In this document: one piece after another, positions 12,763 through 55,645 of the stretch
Position numbering within the stretch: the stretch's first letter is position 1
Layout: the number at the start of each line of letters is the position of its first letter
Source of the DNA: Ridgeia piscesae
Taxonomy: Eukaryota > Annelida > Polychaeta > Sabellida > Siboglinidae
Direction of reading: 5' to 3'
Assembly (NCBI GenBank): GCA_025642075.2
Contig: JAODUO010001056.1
Span: forward strand, 1-64,000
Length of the DNA: 64,000 nucleotides
The notes under the pieces: model-generated
Databases searched by the model: none
Told to the model about the DNA's origin: nothing
The model's input: only the letters and a program-made list of their open reading frames with translations
Program-made: the position numbers and the translations under genes

Positions 12763-12800
12763 CACACGACGAACACAGTTGCTATGTTGCAGTTCTTATA
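12648..12800. repeat. Orphan 46-bp satellite monomer split by TA microsatellite
   Basis: ACATGACGCGAACACAGCTG at 12648 and TATTGTCCTGGTGTAGCACAG after it are one satellite monomer, 4 kb from the main array. A (TA) tract of about 70 bp interrupts it, and ACGACGAACACAGTTG resumes at about 12766. Confidence 0.85.
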
Positions 12801-13166
12801 TGTTACACTGTCGCATACATAACTCTCAGAGCAGGCGGTTTCCGCATTCGTCAGTACAGGCATACGCAGAATAGACACGTTGACAGAAAGCCCGCTGCCG
12901 CCTCCTATGTGGTGACCAAGACGACGAGAGTGGCAGAGAGAACGAGTGAGAGAGCGCTGACCGGGACCACGACGACGACAGATGCAGTCTCCATGTCGGC
13001 GGTGATACAATATGAGTCCGTGCAGCACATCGCGCACAGCTACAACACGTTCAGTATACGGACATCTTCCGGACGTCATGTGTATATGCAACCCTTATCA
13101 GTTGATTATTTCCTGAAATTTGACGCTGTGATACGCTAAACGTAGATCTAATATATGTATATATAC

Positions 13167-13214
<48 letters not shown>

Positions 13215-13490
13215 TGTTATTACAGCGAATGAGGGAAAAGTGCGACACATGCCACATCAGGTCTCCCGTGCACAACACAGACATAAGCACGCACGCACGC
13301 CTGCGCACGCATGCACGCACACACACACACACACCACACATGCGTGCGCGCGCGCCACACACATACATGCAAGTTTCTTGCCATATTGGATCGCCAGGTG
13401 AATAAACGTTTCTCTAATTTATACATAAAGTGCTTATAGTTATGGCAAATAAAAATACAATGTGTTTTAACTATCCTCGCTGTCTTCTAG
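12801..13490. other. No gene seen; TA and CA/CG microsatellites
   Basis: The region has one long plus-strand frame that starts inside the satellite monomer and runs through the TA tract, so it is not credible. A TA tract lies at about 13150-13210 and a CACG/CA/GCGC tract at about 13285-13355. The sequence just before 13491 is a pyrimidine-rich tract ending in AG. Confidence 0.6.
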
Positions 13491-13789
13491 ATTATATACC
13501 TGGGATAATACCCCCCTCTTCCCAAGAGACGGAGTGGCGCTGAAGCTCAGGCTCAGTTCTGCCAATATTACTTTGACGCCGGTGATGTTACACTGGCCTC
13601 TAGAGTGTCTGCAAGCGGGCCAGTCGCTTGAAGACACTCAATGTTATTGCATGGGGGACGCAAGCAACATACCCGAGCACTGCCAACAATGTGGCATGTC
13701 TTTTTCTCAAACTCACTGCAATTGGAGAAAGCAGCCAGTTCGGTCCTGTTCGTCCAGCAACCTCGAGCATAGAGACCCTTGTCGTTCGT
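13491..13789 (+). CDS. Candidate cysteine-rich internal exon, unrecognised
   Basis: An open stretch of 299 nt is bounded by a strong acceptor (GCTGTCTTCTAG, ending 13490) and a consensus donor (GTAAGT at 13790). It starts with one base of a split codon and ends with one base of the next, so it would be a phase 2/phase 1 internal exon of 99 whole codons. The peptide begins LYTWDNTPLFPRDG. Its second half is rich in Cys: CYC, EHCQQC, HC, SC, and DPCRSC when read through the donor. No domain family was recognised and no partner exons were found, although 13.9-15.7 kb could hide short ones. The splice signals and long open frame favour a real exon. A pseudogenic leftover or chance frame cannot be excluded. 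Confidence 0.45.
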
Positions 13790-14612
13790 GTAAGTCTAGA
13801 CAACAGTAAATTCAATTCAATAACTGTAATCTATACTCAACAAGGCACATACAACAAATACATGTGAGTCTGAGGTCCTCATGATGACATCGATCAGGCA
13901 GACAATGTGTAGGCCTACACGTTATGCATTCTAGCGTACTGTTGTAGACATTAGAAACATGTATACACTTGTTTCGGTCAAGTGTTAACATATACAGTTT
14001 TGATGCAGTAATTACGAATCATGTAAGTGAATTTTTGGTAGAAGTTAGAATATCATTTATAATATAAACAAGAGTTAACAGAGCTATCAAGTCTACTAAT
14101 AAATATATACACCAAATTCCTAATACACTCGGGGTTTCACCGGTAAACCTGAGTCAGCTAGCTATTACCGAGGAATACTTTTGAGACAGCAAATAATTAC
14201 CAGCCATAGGTGGTCATATTAACTATTTAAGATGCAACGATAACTCGTATTGATGTGTGTTAAATTACTCCTGTTACCGTATATGATAGACGCAACATGT
14301 ATTTAGACTCACCCAGCATCCCGAATTTATACATGACACGCTCTTTGTCCTGACTCTGATAGTCCTGCATTCTGGTTTCAAACCGTCAATTTCGCCGCAT
14401 TTATAACATCGTAGCTCTGAAGTAGCACAAATAGTTATTAATTAACCCATGTTGAATTTGCATTGGACTAAGTAGGTGTCGTGTTAAGGTGCATCCTCGC
14501 TAAGTTCGGGGAGGTAATGATTCCGTGATCAAATTCTGGTGGATTGCATGGTGTAAATATAGTGTATAGATTCTATGTTCCTCCGCAATGAGCCTTCGTT
14601 TGTGTGTGTGTG

Positions 14613-14665
<53 letters not shown>

Positions 14666-15778
14666 GCGCGCGCGGTGTGTGTGTATTTGCTTGGCTCAAA
14701 CTTCGATCTACACGTAGTCAGTGAATTTAATTAATGTGTCGTGTGCTCAGAAAATGAATTATTCCAGCCCATGAAATCATCATCGCGCGCCAGGTGCATC
14801 GGTGCGGCTGATTCCTCTCCTCTATTAACGTCAGCCAATGAAATCGCCAACGACGAGTGTGGTCGGCCTCCGGCATTTGATATAATTTTGGCCGAGTGAT
14901 TTCAGCCACACGCTGCTCATGTTACATGCAATGTTTAAGACATGAATGGGTAATTATTTTGGGATTCTTACAAGTCGTGTGTCCGTCTTCAAAAAAATTG
15001 GAGCGGATATTTGCGCTGTTTTCACGGCTGGCGCAGTAGCGACTGGCGAAGTGAGTTGCTATAATTGTAGGCCGTATTCGACAAAGCCCACTCCCTAGCT
15101 ATACGGCGATGTCTGTGTCCAAATTACCACATGCCAAATCCCCTCACTTTTCTTTACCGCGTACTGCACACCTTATATACTATCATTTAATTAAAGCTTT
15201 CATTATTATTAAATTTTAGTCAAACGAATAGTCACAAGGAGTCAGACCACATTTGCATTTTTCATAGGCGACCATTATAACGTTTCCTTCATTTCCTACT
15301 AATCTTGATCAGCTCTGGTATTGACAATTTCACAGCATATTTACCCTCCATAGACAGAAGTTCTGTGAAAGATTCGTGAACTTTTAATAGCCTCAGGCTC
15401 CCACAAACTTCTTTCAAACCTTACACCCATCCATTTCTGCTTGAACCACCCACGGATTGCCACTGATTACATCACCAAGCAAAATGACAACTGTATTAAT
15501 ACGCAGAAATGCACCGACTGACAGCTGTCGTAATTTGACAGCTCTGATGCCACGCTGCACGAAAACATCAGTTCTAATCACTCCACACTAATATGTGCTC
15601 ACAGAAATTCAGGCAACCTGCATAATGCTGCTTTTAAATGGTACTCTTTGGTCGCACGGGGAATGGCGGATGAGCACCTTATTGTGGTCTTACATCACAA
15701 CTATAGACATAAAATTGACATGACACATCCAGAGGCAGAGCGTTTTCACTCTTAACTATCCGGCAGAGGGCGACGCAC
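13790..15778. other. Intergenic stretch, mostly featureless
   Basis: No coding feature is supported. A (TG)n(CGTG)n(CG)n tract lies at about 14600-14680, an alternating purine-pyrimidine run of the kind that can adopt Z-DNA. Confidence 0.6.
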
Positions 15779-15793
15779 GTTGCCAGTAGCAAC
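15779..15793. promoter_or_regulatory. RFX X-box upstream of CFAP141-like gene
   Basis: GTTGCCAGTAGCAAC fits the RFX-factor X-box consensus GTNRCC-N(0-3)-RGYAAC exactly, with a 3-nt spacer. It sits inside a larger symmetrical site with ACGTTGC/GCAACGT arms. It ends 72 bp before the start codon of a gene whose product resembles an axonemal protein, which is where X-boxes of ciliary genes usually lie. Two other perfect matches occur elsewhere (24282-24295 and 57115-57128), so the motif alone is weak; the position is what makes it persuasive. Confidence 0.75.
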
Positions 15794-15864
15794 GTACAAA
15801 GCCAGTCTTCGACAACGACCGAAATTGGTTATTTAGTAATCGTACTGCATAGGAAACATAAATC

Positions 15865-15957
15865 ATGTCACTAGAAGCGAATAGTTGGCGTTATGAAAAC
15901 ATGAAAACGAAAGCAGGTACTCAATGTAAGAGGAGTCTGGAAAAACTCAAAATAAAG
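15865..15957 (+). CDS. CFAP141: CFAP141-like exon 1 (residues 1-31)
   Basis: Starts at the ATG in AAATCATGTC and ends at AAG before GTAAGT, phase 0. It encodes [14 protein letters not shown] and onward to residue 31. No earlier in-frame ATG with coding character was seen. Confidence 0.8.
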
Positions 15958-18423
15958 GTAAGTTTAAGTTAAATATAATTTTAGTTATGTTCTATATTAT
16001 CGCCCACTACCATTGATTCAATCATTGATTGATCTTACGCAGTTTTCTGGCAGAACTGTTCTTCTTCTTCCATATGCTGGACGTTAAACGTCCAACGAAG
16101 CGAAGACCACGCTTGTGGAGGGGGCGGTGTATGCTCTCTTGAAACAAACAGTTAATATATACAAAAACAGTAACCCAACTTTTTAAAGACCTCCAGTGGG
16201 ACACCCTCCAAACAAGAAGAAAAATTAAAAGACTTAGCATAATATACAAAATGGAACATAACCTTATAGATATCCCGCTAGATCACTATATCCAACACAA
16301 CACTAGAACCTCACGTAAACATGACAGTCAGTTCTTGCAAATTAGATACTCTGCAAACATATTTGGAAGCAGCTTCTTCCCAACAACAATTAAGGAATGG
16401 AATTCTCTCCCCTCAAACACTGTCTCAAGTAAATCACTAAAATCATTTCAGAATAGTTTAATCCAACATTTTAACAATTAAGTCAGATGACCCACCATGC
16501 GCACTGGCGTGATGTGTCCCTAGGACATTTTGCCAGTTAAGATACAGATACAGATACAGAAAATAAAACGTGAATAGTTATTGTATGGACATCTGCCATC
16601 TGGTGATTATTTTTTTATTATTATGTTGGAAACCACGTTGCTGTTACTACGCGAAGACACAATCTAAATTCATGCATATCCATCACCCATAGGCAACACT
16701 ATTGTTTTACAAGGAATAATATTAGCATAGAGGTCTAGTTGTCATATGGAAATATCTTAATTAATTTATGTTTGTTTGTGGTTTGGAAAATATAATAAAT
16801 ATAAGGCAATTACTATTTATTTAGATGTAGTCGAAGTGCCATATATAGATGAATAGCCCATGATCTCCTATACTCAGTTTGATAAGATTAAAACCTATAC
16901 CAGATTATATGCTTAAATTTATGATTGGAAACAGTTGGCTAGGACTATGGCATAGTATTTATGGTGCTGTTGGGTTAGATACAGAGAAGTAGCTCATGAT
17001 TGCGTATATAGTATTTTGGGCTGGATTACCTGGATGATATATACCGCAAGGCCTAAACCATTATATCACAATGACTGAATAAATAAAAGGTTATTTATGT
17101 AAACATGGACTATCAATCGTGTGAAATTTATGAGAACATTTAATCCAGACAAATACTCTACCCAACTAGTAATCTGTGTCAAGACGAACAGCCAGTTCAT
17201 AAATACAATTGCATTATTTGTATACATCTATATGACATGTTTTCTATAATGCAATACTATTTAACATTTTGCAGAGAGAAAACATATACAATGACCGTGA
17301 AGATGCAGAGATACAGTAAGTATAAATATTACATGCCAATAACACTTTGGAGCAGTTTTAATTGAAACTTGCAATGTATTGATCCATCACCTGTGGATTG
17401 AAGCATTTGTTGTATGTGTTAGATGCAAATATATCACACGCCAGAAATAACAAACACATCATGTGGTCTATTCTGAGGTGTGTAAGCGTGTCGTACAGAA
17501 CTTTATTTTCACTTCATGTAACTTAATTGTTTATAATTTTCACATAAAACTTATTTAACTTTGGAAACAATAGTGTAATAAATGTGAACTGATGAACATT
17601 ATAATATTTTGGAGCAGTTAACACAACATTCAGATCAAAATAAAAGTGTAACAACAAATTTAAGACTTTTGGTGTTTTTAACATTAACAAGTGGCTGTGT
17701 GGCATTCATTCAGGATGAAGAAAGATGCCTTCAAATCATACTGGAGAGAGACCATGGAGCTAACTGCAAACAACAAAAAGATGGGGACGGATTTAAAACA
17801 GAAACAGGCAGAAGTTGTATTGTCAGGCAAAGCTAGCATGTTGGTAAGATTCATGTTTTTAATATCAGTTGTCAGTAAGGGTATTTAAATGTATGTTTAC
17901 ATATATACAATTCTAAAATACTGATTCCAACTCTTATTACCCGGTAGTAAACATTGATATGATAACATTTCCTCAATTAAGTCAGAAAGTCTACACATTT
18001 TCATTTATCAGGTACAGAACATGTTTAATTATTATAAAAATAATTGACAAAGGAACATTATTAATTGCTTCCTTTTGGTGTTATATGAATGCTTCTCATA
18101 GTTGTTTTACTAGCAAATTTTGCTGTAGTTGCTCTAATCCAACGGATAATAATTCAAATGAATAAGATGGGAATACAAAATGCCATATGTTGAACAACAT
18201 ATTTTTTTGTAGGATGTAAAATAAGAAGTGTTGTGAAATGTACGTTCAATCAGGAGTTGCCCTTGTCTGTAATAAACATCTCAGTTGTATTTGACAGATA
18301 ACTAAACCATTTACATCGGGTTTTTTTACATATATTAACTGCATTTTCTTGGATGTGCAGGTTTACCAGATAAATTAATAAAACAAATGATATATATCCC
18401 CAAAGTATATAATTATATATTTA

Positions 18424-18472
<49 letters not shown>

Positions 18473-18532
18473 TTATATGTATACATATATATCACTGTAA
18501 ATATACATATATATTTACAGTGATATATATGT

Positions 18533-18570
<38 letters not shown>

Positions 18571-18689
18571 TTGCTCTGTACTTGTAGGTACGGAAGGCTG
18601 CATTAAAGAAACTGTTTGAAGATGAGTACGTCCAGTTCCAGACAGAGTTGAACCAACAGAACAAAGCCTTCTACATAAAACGGGAATAA
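15865..18689 (+). CDS. CFAP141: CFAP141 (C1orf189)-like axonemal protein, 4 exons
   Basis: The spliced CDS joins 15865-15957, 17275-17315, 17714-17843 and 18588-18689: 366 nt, 121 residues plus stop, with matching phases (0, 2, 0) and GT/AG borders. The C-terminus carries [13 protein letters not shown] and then [10 protein letters not shown]. This is the hallmark ending of the CFAP141/C1orf189 family, small proteins reported as microtubule inner proteins of ciliary doublets. The human protein is about 101 residues, so this one is slightly longer at the N-terminus. It is highly charged, with no signal peptide or membrane segment, as expected for a structural axonemal protein. An X-box lies 72 bp before the ATG, suggesting RFX-driven expression in ciliated cells. 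Other small axonemal proteins share the LFE...EL...AFY ending, so a sister family is the main alternative. Confidence 0.85.
16143..16563 (+). mobile_element. CR1/jockey-like LINE 3' end, in intron 1 of CFAP141-like gene
   Basis: The frame from 16143 to the stop at 16481 encodes the C-terminal tail of a LINE reverse-transcriptase polyprotein: [17 protein letters not shown], then [14 protein letters not shown]. It is followed by a short 3' UTR ending in tandem GATACA units (about 16537-16562), a typical 3' terminal microsatellite of this LINE group. It is a 5'-truncated, non-autonomous copy in the same orientation as the host gene. Confidence 0.85.
16564..17274. other. Rest of CFAP141-like intron 1
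   Basis: AT-rich sequence with no recognised feature. The acceptor TTTTGCAG ends at 17274. Confidence 0.6.
17275..17315 (+). CDS. CFAP141: CFAP141-like exon 2 (residues 32-45)
   Basis: A 41-nt exon between TTTTGCAG and GTAAGT encodes [13 protein letters not shown] plus two bases of the next codon (phase 2). The matching phases and charged composition support it despite its size. Confidence 0.8.
17714..17843 (+). CDS. CFAP141: CFAP141-like exon 3 (residues 45-88)
   Basis: A 130-nt exon between CATTCAG and GTAAGA completes Gln45 and encodes a charged, helical stretch ([17 protein letters not shown]). It ends in phase 0. Confidence 0.85.
17844..18587. other. CFAP141-like intron 3 with palindromic TA repeat
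   Basis: Contains TA tracts at about 18428-18465 and 18535-18569. Between them ATATCACTGTAAATATA and TATATTTACAGTGATAT form an almost perfect palindrome. The acceptor CTTGTAG follows 12 bp after the TATATGG end of the second tract. Confidence 0.8.
18588..18689 (+). CDS. CFAP141: CFAP141-like exon 4 and stop (residues 89-121)
   Basis: The terminal coding exon opens in phase 0 with [13 protein letters not shown] and ends KAFYIKRE then TAA. This is the most conserved part of the family. An AATAAA signal lies at 18948-18953. Confidence 0.9.
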   Translation, partial: VRKAALKKLFEDEYVQFQTELNQQNKAFYIKRE

Positions 18690-18947
18690 AGACAAACCTC
18701 AACTTTCACTTATGGCAGAACAACAGATAACACTGCTAATGTGAACAATATTAATAACATTTGACTTGGAACAACTGGACTGGATCTCTCTCGACACCGA
18801 GAGGACTGCCCTTGAGATTCGGATGTTCACTTTGCATGGTTCTGGGTCAACATCTTGCTCCCGATCGTTACTTTATTCTGCTACAGAACAATGTGGCTAC
18901 CACAGTGGATTATCTGTTTATCTAACATGTGTTTATGTTTTATTGTA

Positions 18948-18953
18948 AATAAA
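18948..18953 (+). terminator. Polyadenylation signal AATAAA of CFAP141-like gene
   Basis: AATAAA lies 259 bp after the stop codon in AT-rich sequence and is the probable 3' end signal. Usage is not shown by sequence alone. Confidence 0.5.
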
Positions 18954-19189
18954 TGTTTAATTTGAAGTTTATCTTTATGCAATGTAACAAGTTTTGCGAT
19001 AATGTTAATTATGTGCAGTTTCCTTGTCGTAGTCAGATAGTAGACCATTCAATGGACGACTCACTTTGCACAGTCACGTTGATATGCAACACAATGCATG
19101 CAATAAACAGTATGAAAATATAAACAACTTCCGGATCAATGTTCTACATTAATTTGCATTTCTTTGGGATTTTATTATTGTAGTTCACA

Positions 19190-21430
19190 TAATAACAAGT
19201 TACCAATGTCATAAGTAGTAAGGACTTATCATGACTAATAAGTAGTTACCAGTGTCATGACTAATAAGGAGTTAAACAACGTAGGATGAGTAAGAAGTAA
19301 TGAAGAGTTACCAACATGGCCTGGATAAGAGCTACTAACATGGCACGAGTAACAAGGAGCTACCAACATGGCAACAGTAACAAGGAGCTACCAACATGGC
19401 ATGAGTAACAAGGAGCTACCAACATGGCATGAGTAACAAGGAGCTACCGACATGGCATAAGTAACAAGGGGCTACCGACATGGCATGTGTAACAAGGAGC
19501 TACCAACATGGCATGAGTAACAAGGAGCTACCAACATGGCATGAGTAACAAGGAGCTACCAACATGGCATGAGTAACAAGGAGCTACCGACATGGCATGT
19601 GTAACAAGGAACTACCGACATGGCATGAGTAAAAAGGAGCTACCAACATGGCATGTGTAACAAGGAGCTACCAACATGGCATGTGTAACAAGGAGCTACC
19701 GACATGGCATGTGTAATAAGGAGCTACCGACATGGCATGTGTAATAAGGAGCTACCGACATGGCATGTGTAATAAGGAGCTACCGACATGGTAAGAGTAA
19801 CAAGGAGCTACCGACATGGCATGAGTAACAAGGAGCTACCGACATGGCATGTGTAACAAGGAGCTACCAACATGGCATGTGTAACAAGGAGCTACCAACA
19901 TGGCATGAGTAACAAGGAGCTACCAACATGGCATGTGTAACAAGGAGCTACCGACATGGCATGTGTAACAAGGGGCTACCGACATGGCATGTGTAACAAG
20001 GAGCTACCAACATGGCATGAGTAACAAGGAGCTACCAACATGGCATGAGTAACAAGGAGCTACCAACATGGCACGAGTAACAAGGAGCTACCGACACGGC
20101 ATGAGTAATAAGGAGCTACCAACATGGCACGAGTAACAAGGAGCTACCAACACGGCATGAGTAATAAGGAGCTACCAACATGGCATGAGTAACAAGGAGC
20201 TACCAACATGGCATGAGTAACAAGGAGCTACCGACATGGCATGTGTAACCAGGAGCTACCAACATGGCATGAGTAACAAGGAGCTACCGACATGGCATGA
20301 GTAACAAGGAGCTACCAACATGGCATGTGTAACAAGGAGCTACCGACATGGCAAGAGTAACACGGAGCTACCGACATGGCAAGAGTAACAAGGAGCTACC
20401 GACATGGCAAGAGTAACAAGGAGCTACCGACATGGCATGAGTAATAAGGAGCTACCGACATGGCATGAGTAACAAGGAGCTACCGACATGGCATGAGTAA
20501 CAAGGAGCTACCGACATGGCATGAGTAACAAGGAGCTACCGACATGGCATGAGTAACAAGGAGCTACCGACATGGCATGTGTAACAAGGAGCTACCGACA
20601 TGGCATGTGTAACAAGGAGCTACCGACATGGCATGTGTAATAAGGAGCTACCGACATGGCATGAGTAACAAGGAGCTACCGACATGGCATGAGTAACAAG
20701 GAGCTACCGTAATGGCATGAGTAACAAGGAGTTACCGTCATGGCATGTGTAACAAGGAGCTACCGACATGACATGTGTAACAAGGAGCTACCGACATGGC
20801 ATGTGTAACAAGGAGCTACCGACATGGCATGAGTAACAAGGAGCTACCGACATGGCATGTGTAACAAGGAGCTACCGACATGGCATGTGTAACAAGGAGC
20901 TACCGACATGGCATGTGTAACAAGGAGCTACCGACATGGCATGTGTAACAAGGAGCTACCGACATGGCATGTGTAACAAGGAGCTACCGACATGACATGA
21001 GTAACAAGGAGCTACTGACATGGCATGTGTAACAAGGAGCTACCGACATGGCATGTGTAACAAGGAGCTACCGACATGACATGAGTAACAAGGAGCTACC
21101 GACATGGCATGTGTAACAAGGAGCTACCGACATGGCATGTGTAACAAGGAGCTACTGACATGGCATGTGTAACAAGGAGCTACCGACATGGCATGTGTAA
21201 CAAGGAGCTACCGACATGACATGAGTAACAAGGAGCTACTGACATGGCATGTGTAATAAGGAGCTACTGATCATCAGTAATGTGGAGCTACCAACATGCC
21301 ATGAGCAATAGAGCTACCAGTACATCAGTGATATAGAGCTACCAATACATTTTGAATAATAGAGCTACAAATATATCATAAGTAATAAGTTACCAACAAA
21401 TCATGGGTTTACCAACATCTCATAACCACA
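19190..21430. repeat. 28-bp satellite array, about 70 core units
   Basis: A homogeneous core (about 19330-21260) has 28-bp units built on AACAAGGAGCTACC, then (A/G)ACATGGCATG, then AGT or TGT. Two linked variable sites (CAAC/CGAC and GAGT/GTGT) mark subtypes. Both edges decay gradually into diverged units (GAGCTACCAGTACATCAGTG and similar). Stop codons occur in every unit, so it is not coding. Confidence 0.97.
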
Positions 21431-23135
21431 CTGGAGCTGTTATAAATAATAAACAGCTATGAAAGTATAGAAATTATACATTATATTATCGTAACCCAAA
21501 ATTTGCAGATGGTGCCTCATACATCGAGGTTTCCAGCAGTATTTGTACAAACTGATGTACACAGTTTTCAAAATGCAAGTTATTTAAAATGTCTCCAAAT
21601 TATTGTCATACCTCAAATCAATTACAGAAATCATCGTGAACAATTCATTTATGCCTTAACAACTGTTAAGGATTTTTATTTGGAAACTAAGGTTAATAAA
21701 CAGAGAAAATAAAAACTAAAGACGTCACTTCTGAGTAATCTTTTTAATTAGTAATCAGATTAATTCTTGAAAGACACAAGATACAAGAAGTTTTGGTGGA
21801 AAGCATTACAATTTTCCTGATAAATTAGCAAGCTCAGTGACAAGTAGCAGATGACATATTATTAGTGTACACTGGAACAAAACACAAACAAATTTTCATC
21901 CTTTTATGTAATTACGATTTTAACATGAACATGCCAGTAATTACTACACGTGTATGAAGAATTCAACAGCAAGGAACATACTTCACATACAATTACTTTA
22001 GGCTAGGCATACATGTGAACATGGCAAACCCTACATTATGAACCTGAAAAAACTACCAACACGATTACAAATAAAAATATTTTCTCCTATTCGCTAAAAC
22101 AGCGGGCACACAAACTGACACCTTGGGCAACATGCTACTATATATCACTTGTTCTTCATCGCAAATATATACCCACAGAATGGGAAACGATCAATCTTGC
22201 AATACTAGTTTTCAATGCGTTCCGTAACAAATGAACCATCAACTAACAAACCTGCCTCGTAAAAATCATACCACTAAGTTAATATAGACATACATGATTG
22301 CAACTTTCAAATACAAAAGCATGCATATATTAGCAAATGAGCGTGCATGAACAAATAATAGTCCTAAATAAATGACTGGTCTAAGTTTACACTGAAAAAT
22401 CAAAATTTACATGATTATGACAACTAATTAAAAAGAACTGTCACATCTACATAAAAAGACATGACCACGACAATACCAACAGCACAAATGTATACAATGT
22501 ATGATTAGCTGATCTTAAAAAATATCTGCATTTGATGAAACATCAGTTATGAATAATTTAAACATACGACACTTACAGAATGGATGCTAAATTACAGATA
22601 TGCTCAGTTCTATATACAATTGATCAGTGAAACATAAATGCGTTTTGCAAAAGGAATAACTTCTATTAGCAACATGATAAACATCTGCCATACAACTGAT
22701 GGAAATGCATCATTCATAGGCAAGACACACATAACTCCAATTTTGGAGCATCTCTGTTTTGACATAAAAACAGCAGCAAACTGCTAGTTCAGTGAATACA
22801 AGCTACACTGTGTAACTAACTCTGATTGCGTAAATGAATGCTGAAGCATGCATGAAGTAAGCATGTTGAACATATTTCTGGTCCCGCAATGTAGAGTATC
22901 TTCTTAGGCACACAAATAGCGTGCAGTGCAACTAAGTTCACTAAATGAAACATCAGTATACACAATACACTGTACAGGCAGTCTGGAATCAAAGTGTTTA
23001 CAAATGACTGCAGTACACTATAGCTACTTTCATAGGTAAGATTACACAGTGCATCTAACACATTCCACATATCATCATCGTGATGCATGTTGTCATTAAC
23101 AAGACAGGGTGACTTAGTCATATGAAACAGGTAAC
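21431..23135. other. AT-rich intergenic stretch
   Basis: No exon, repeat family or RNA gene was recognised. Several short ORFs lack splice context or family similarity. Confidence 0.5.
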
Positions 23136-23970
23136 TCACCATAGTCACAACAACTGACCACACACACAACAACTGACTCACCACAGACACAGCAACTGAC
23201 TCACCACAAACACAACAACTGGCTCACCAAAGACACAACAACCGACTCAACACAGACACAGCAACTGACTCACCACAAACACAACAACTGACTCACCACA
23301 CACACAACAACTAACTCACCACAAACACAACAACTGACTCACCACAAACAGAACAACTGACTCACCACAGACACAACAACTGACGCACCACAGACACAAC
23401 AACTGACTCACCACTGACTCGACCAAAGACACAACAACTGACATACCACAGACACAACAACTGACTCACCAAAGACACAACTGACTCACCACAGACACAA
23501 CAACTGACTCACCAAAGACACAACAACTGACTCACCAAAGACACAACTGACTCACCACAGACACAACAACTGACTCACCAAAGACACAACAACTGACTCA
23601 CCAAAGACACAACAACTGACTCACCAAAGACACAACAACTGACTCACCACAGACACAACAACTGACTCACCACAAACACAACAACTGACCCATCACCCAA
23701 ACAACAACTGACTCACCACAAACACAACAACTGACTCACCAAAGACACAACAACCGACTCACCAAAGAAACAACAACTGACTCCACAGACACAACACCTG
23801 ACTCACCACAAACACAACTGACTCACCACAGACACAACAACTGACTCACCACAAACACAACTGACTCACTAGACACAACTAACTCACTACATACATAACA
23901 ACTGACTCACCACAGACACAATTGACTTGCCACAGACACACAAACTGACTCACCTCAGACACAAAAACTT
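23136..23970. repeat. 24-bp minisatellite, about 34 units
   Basis: Tandem units of about 24 bp built on ACAACAACTGACTCACCA plus CAGAC or AAGAC, with unit-length variants lacking ACAAC. It lies 0.4-1.3 kb beyond the semaphorin stop codon and could be in its 3' UTR or just downstream. Confidence 0.95.
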
Positions 23971-24389
23971 AGTCACCATGACCACAACAACAGACACTAC
24001 ATGTGAAGTGGCACAGGACAGCTTATGCCAGACAAGAAACTGTGCAGCATAGACACAAATGTTACCAGCATCACTTCTGGCACATAAAACACAAACTGTT
24101 TAGTTGTTTCACCAGCACAGTATTATGCTCGAGTTGAATAGCAAACACAAGCTTCTTACTGTCATGTCTATTCCCAAACCCCACCACAGCCACCATCTCG
24201 GCCTTCCATGTGACAGTTTTCAAATACACCATCTATACGGAAGCAGATGTGTACTTCTGACTGACACAAGACAACACCACGGTTGCCGTGGTGACCATGT
24301 AAACTGTGTTTCCTAAATCTCTAATATCGTAGCAACACCTTATCTTTTGTACAAGAAACAAACAAGACTGCAAGTGTCATGGAGCAGAT

Positions 24390-55616
<31,227 letters not shown>

Positions 55617-55645
55617 TCTTCTCTCTTCCCTCAGTAGATAAGTTT
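55617..55645 (-). other. Semaphorin 5' UTR part of exon 1
   Basis: 29 nt between a good acceptor (TGTTACAG, AG complementary to 55646-55647) and the start codon. A possible partner donor AAG/GTAAGG on the minus strand lies near 56857. Confidence 0.5.

Noticed and set aside
12600..13139. A 179-codon plus-strand ORF
   Set aside because: It begins in satellite sequence and runs through a TA microsatellite; there is no family similarity or splice context.
22816..23190. 124-codon minus-strand ORF next to the 24-bp minisatellite
   Set aside because: Its N-terminus is repeat-derived, the rest has no recognisable domain, and no splice or promoter support is visible.
24282..24295. X-box match GTCACCACGGCAAC (minus strand)
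   Set aside because: It lies just beyond the semaphorin stop codon, away from any promoter. One such match per about 65 kb is expected by chance.
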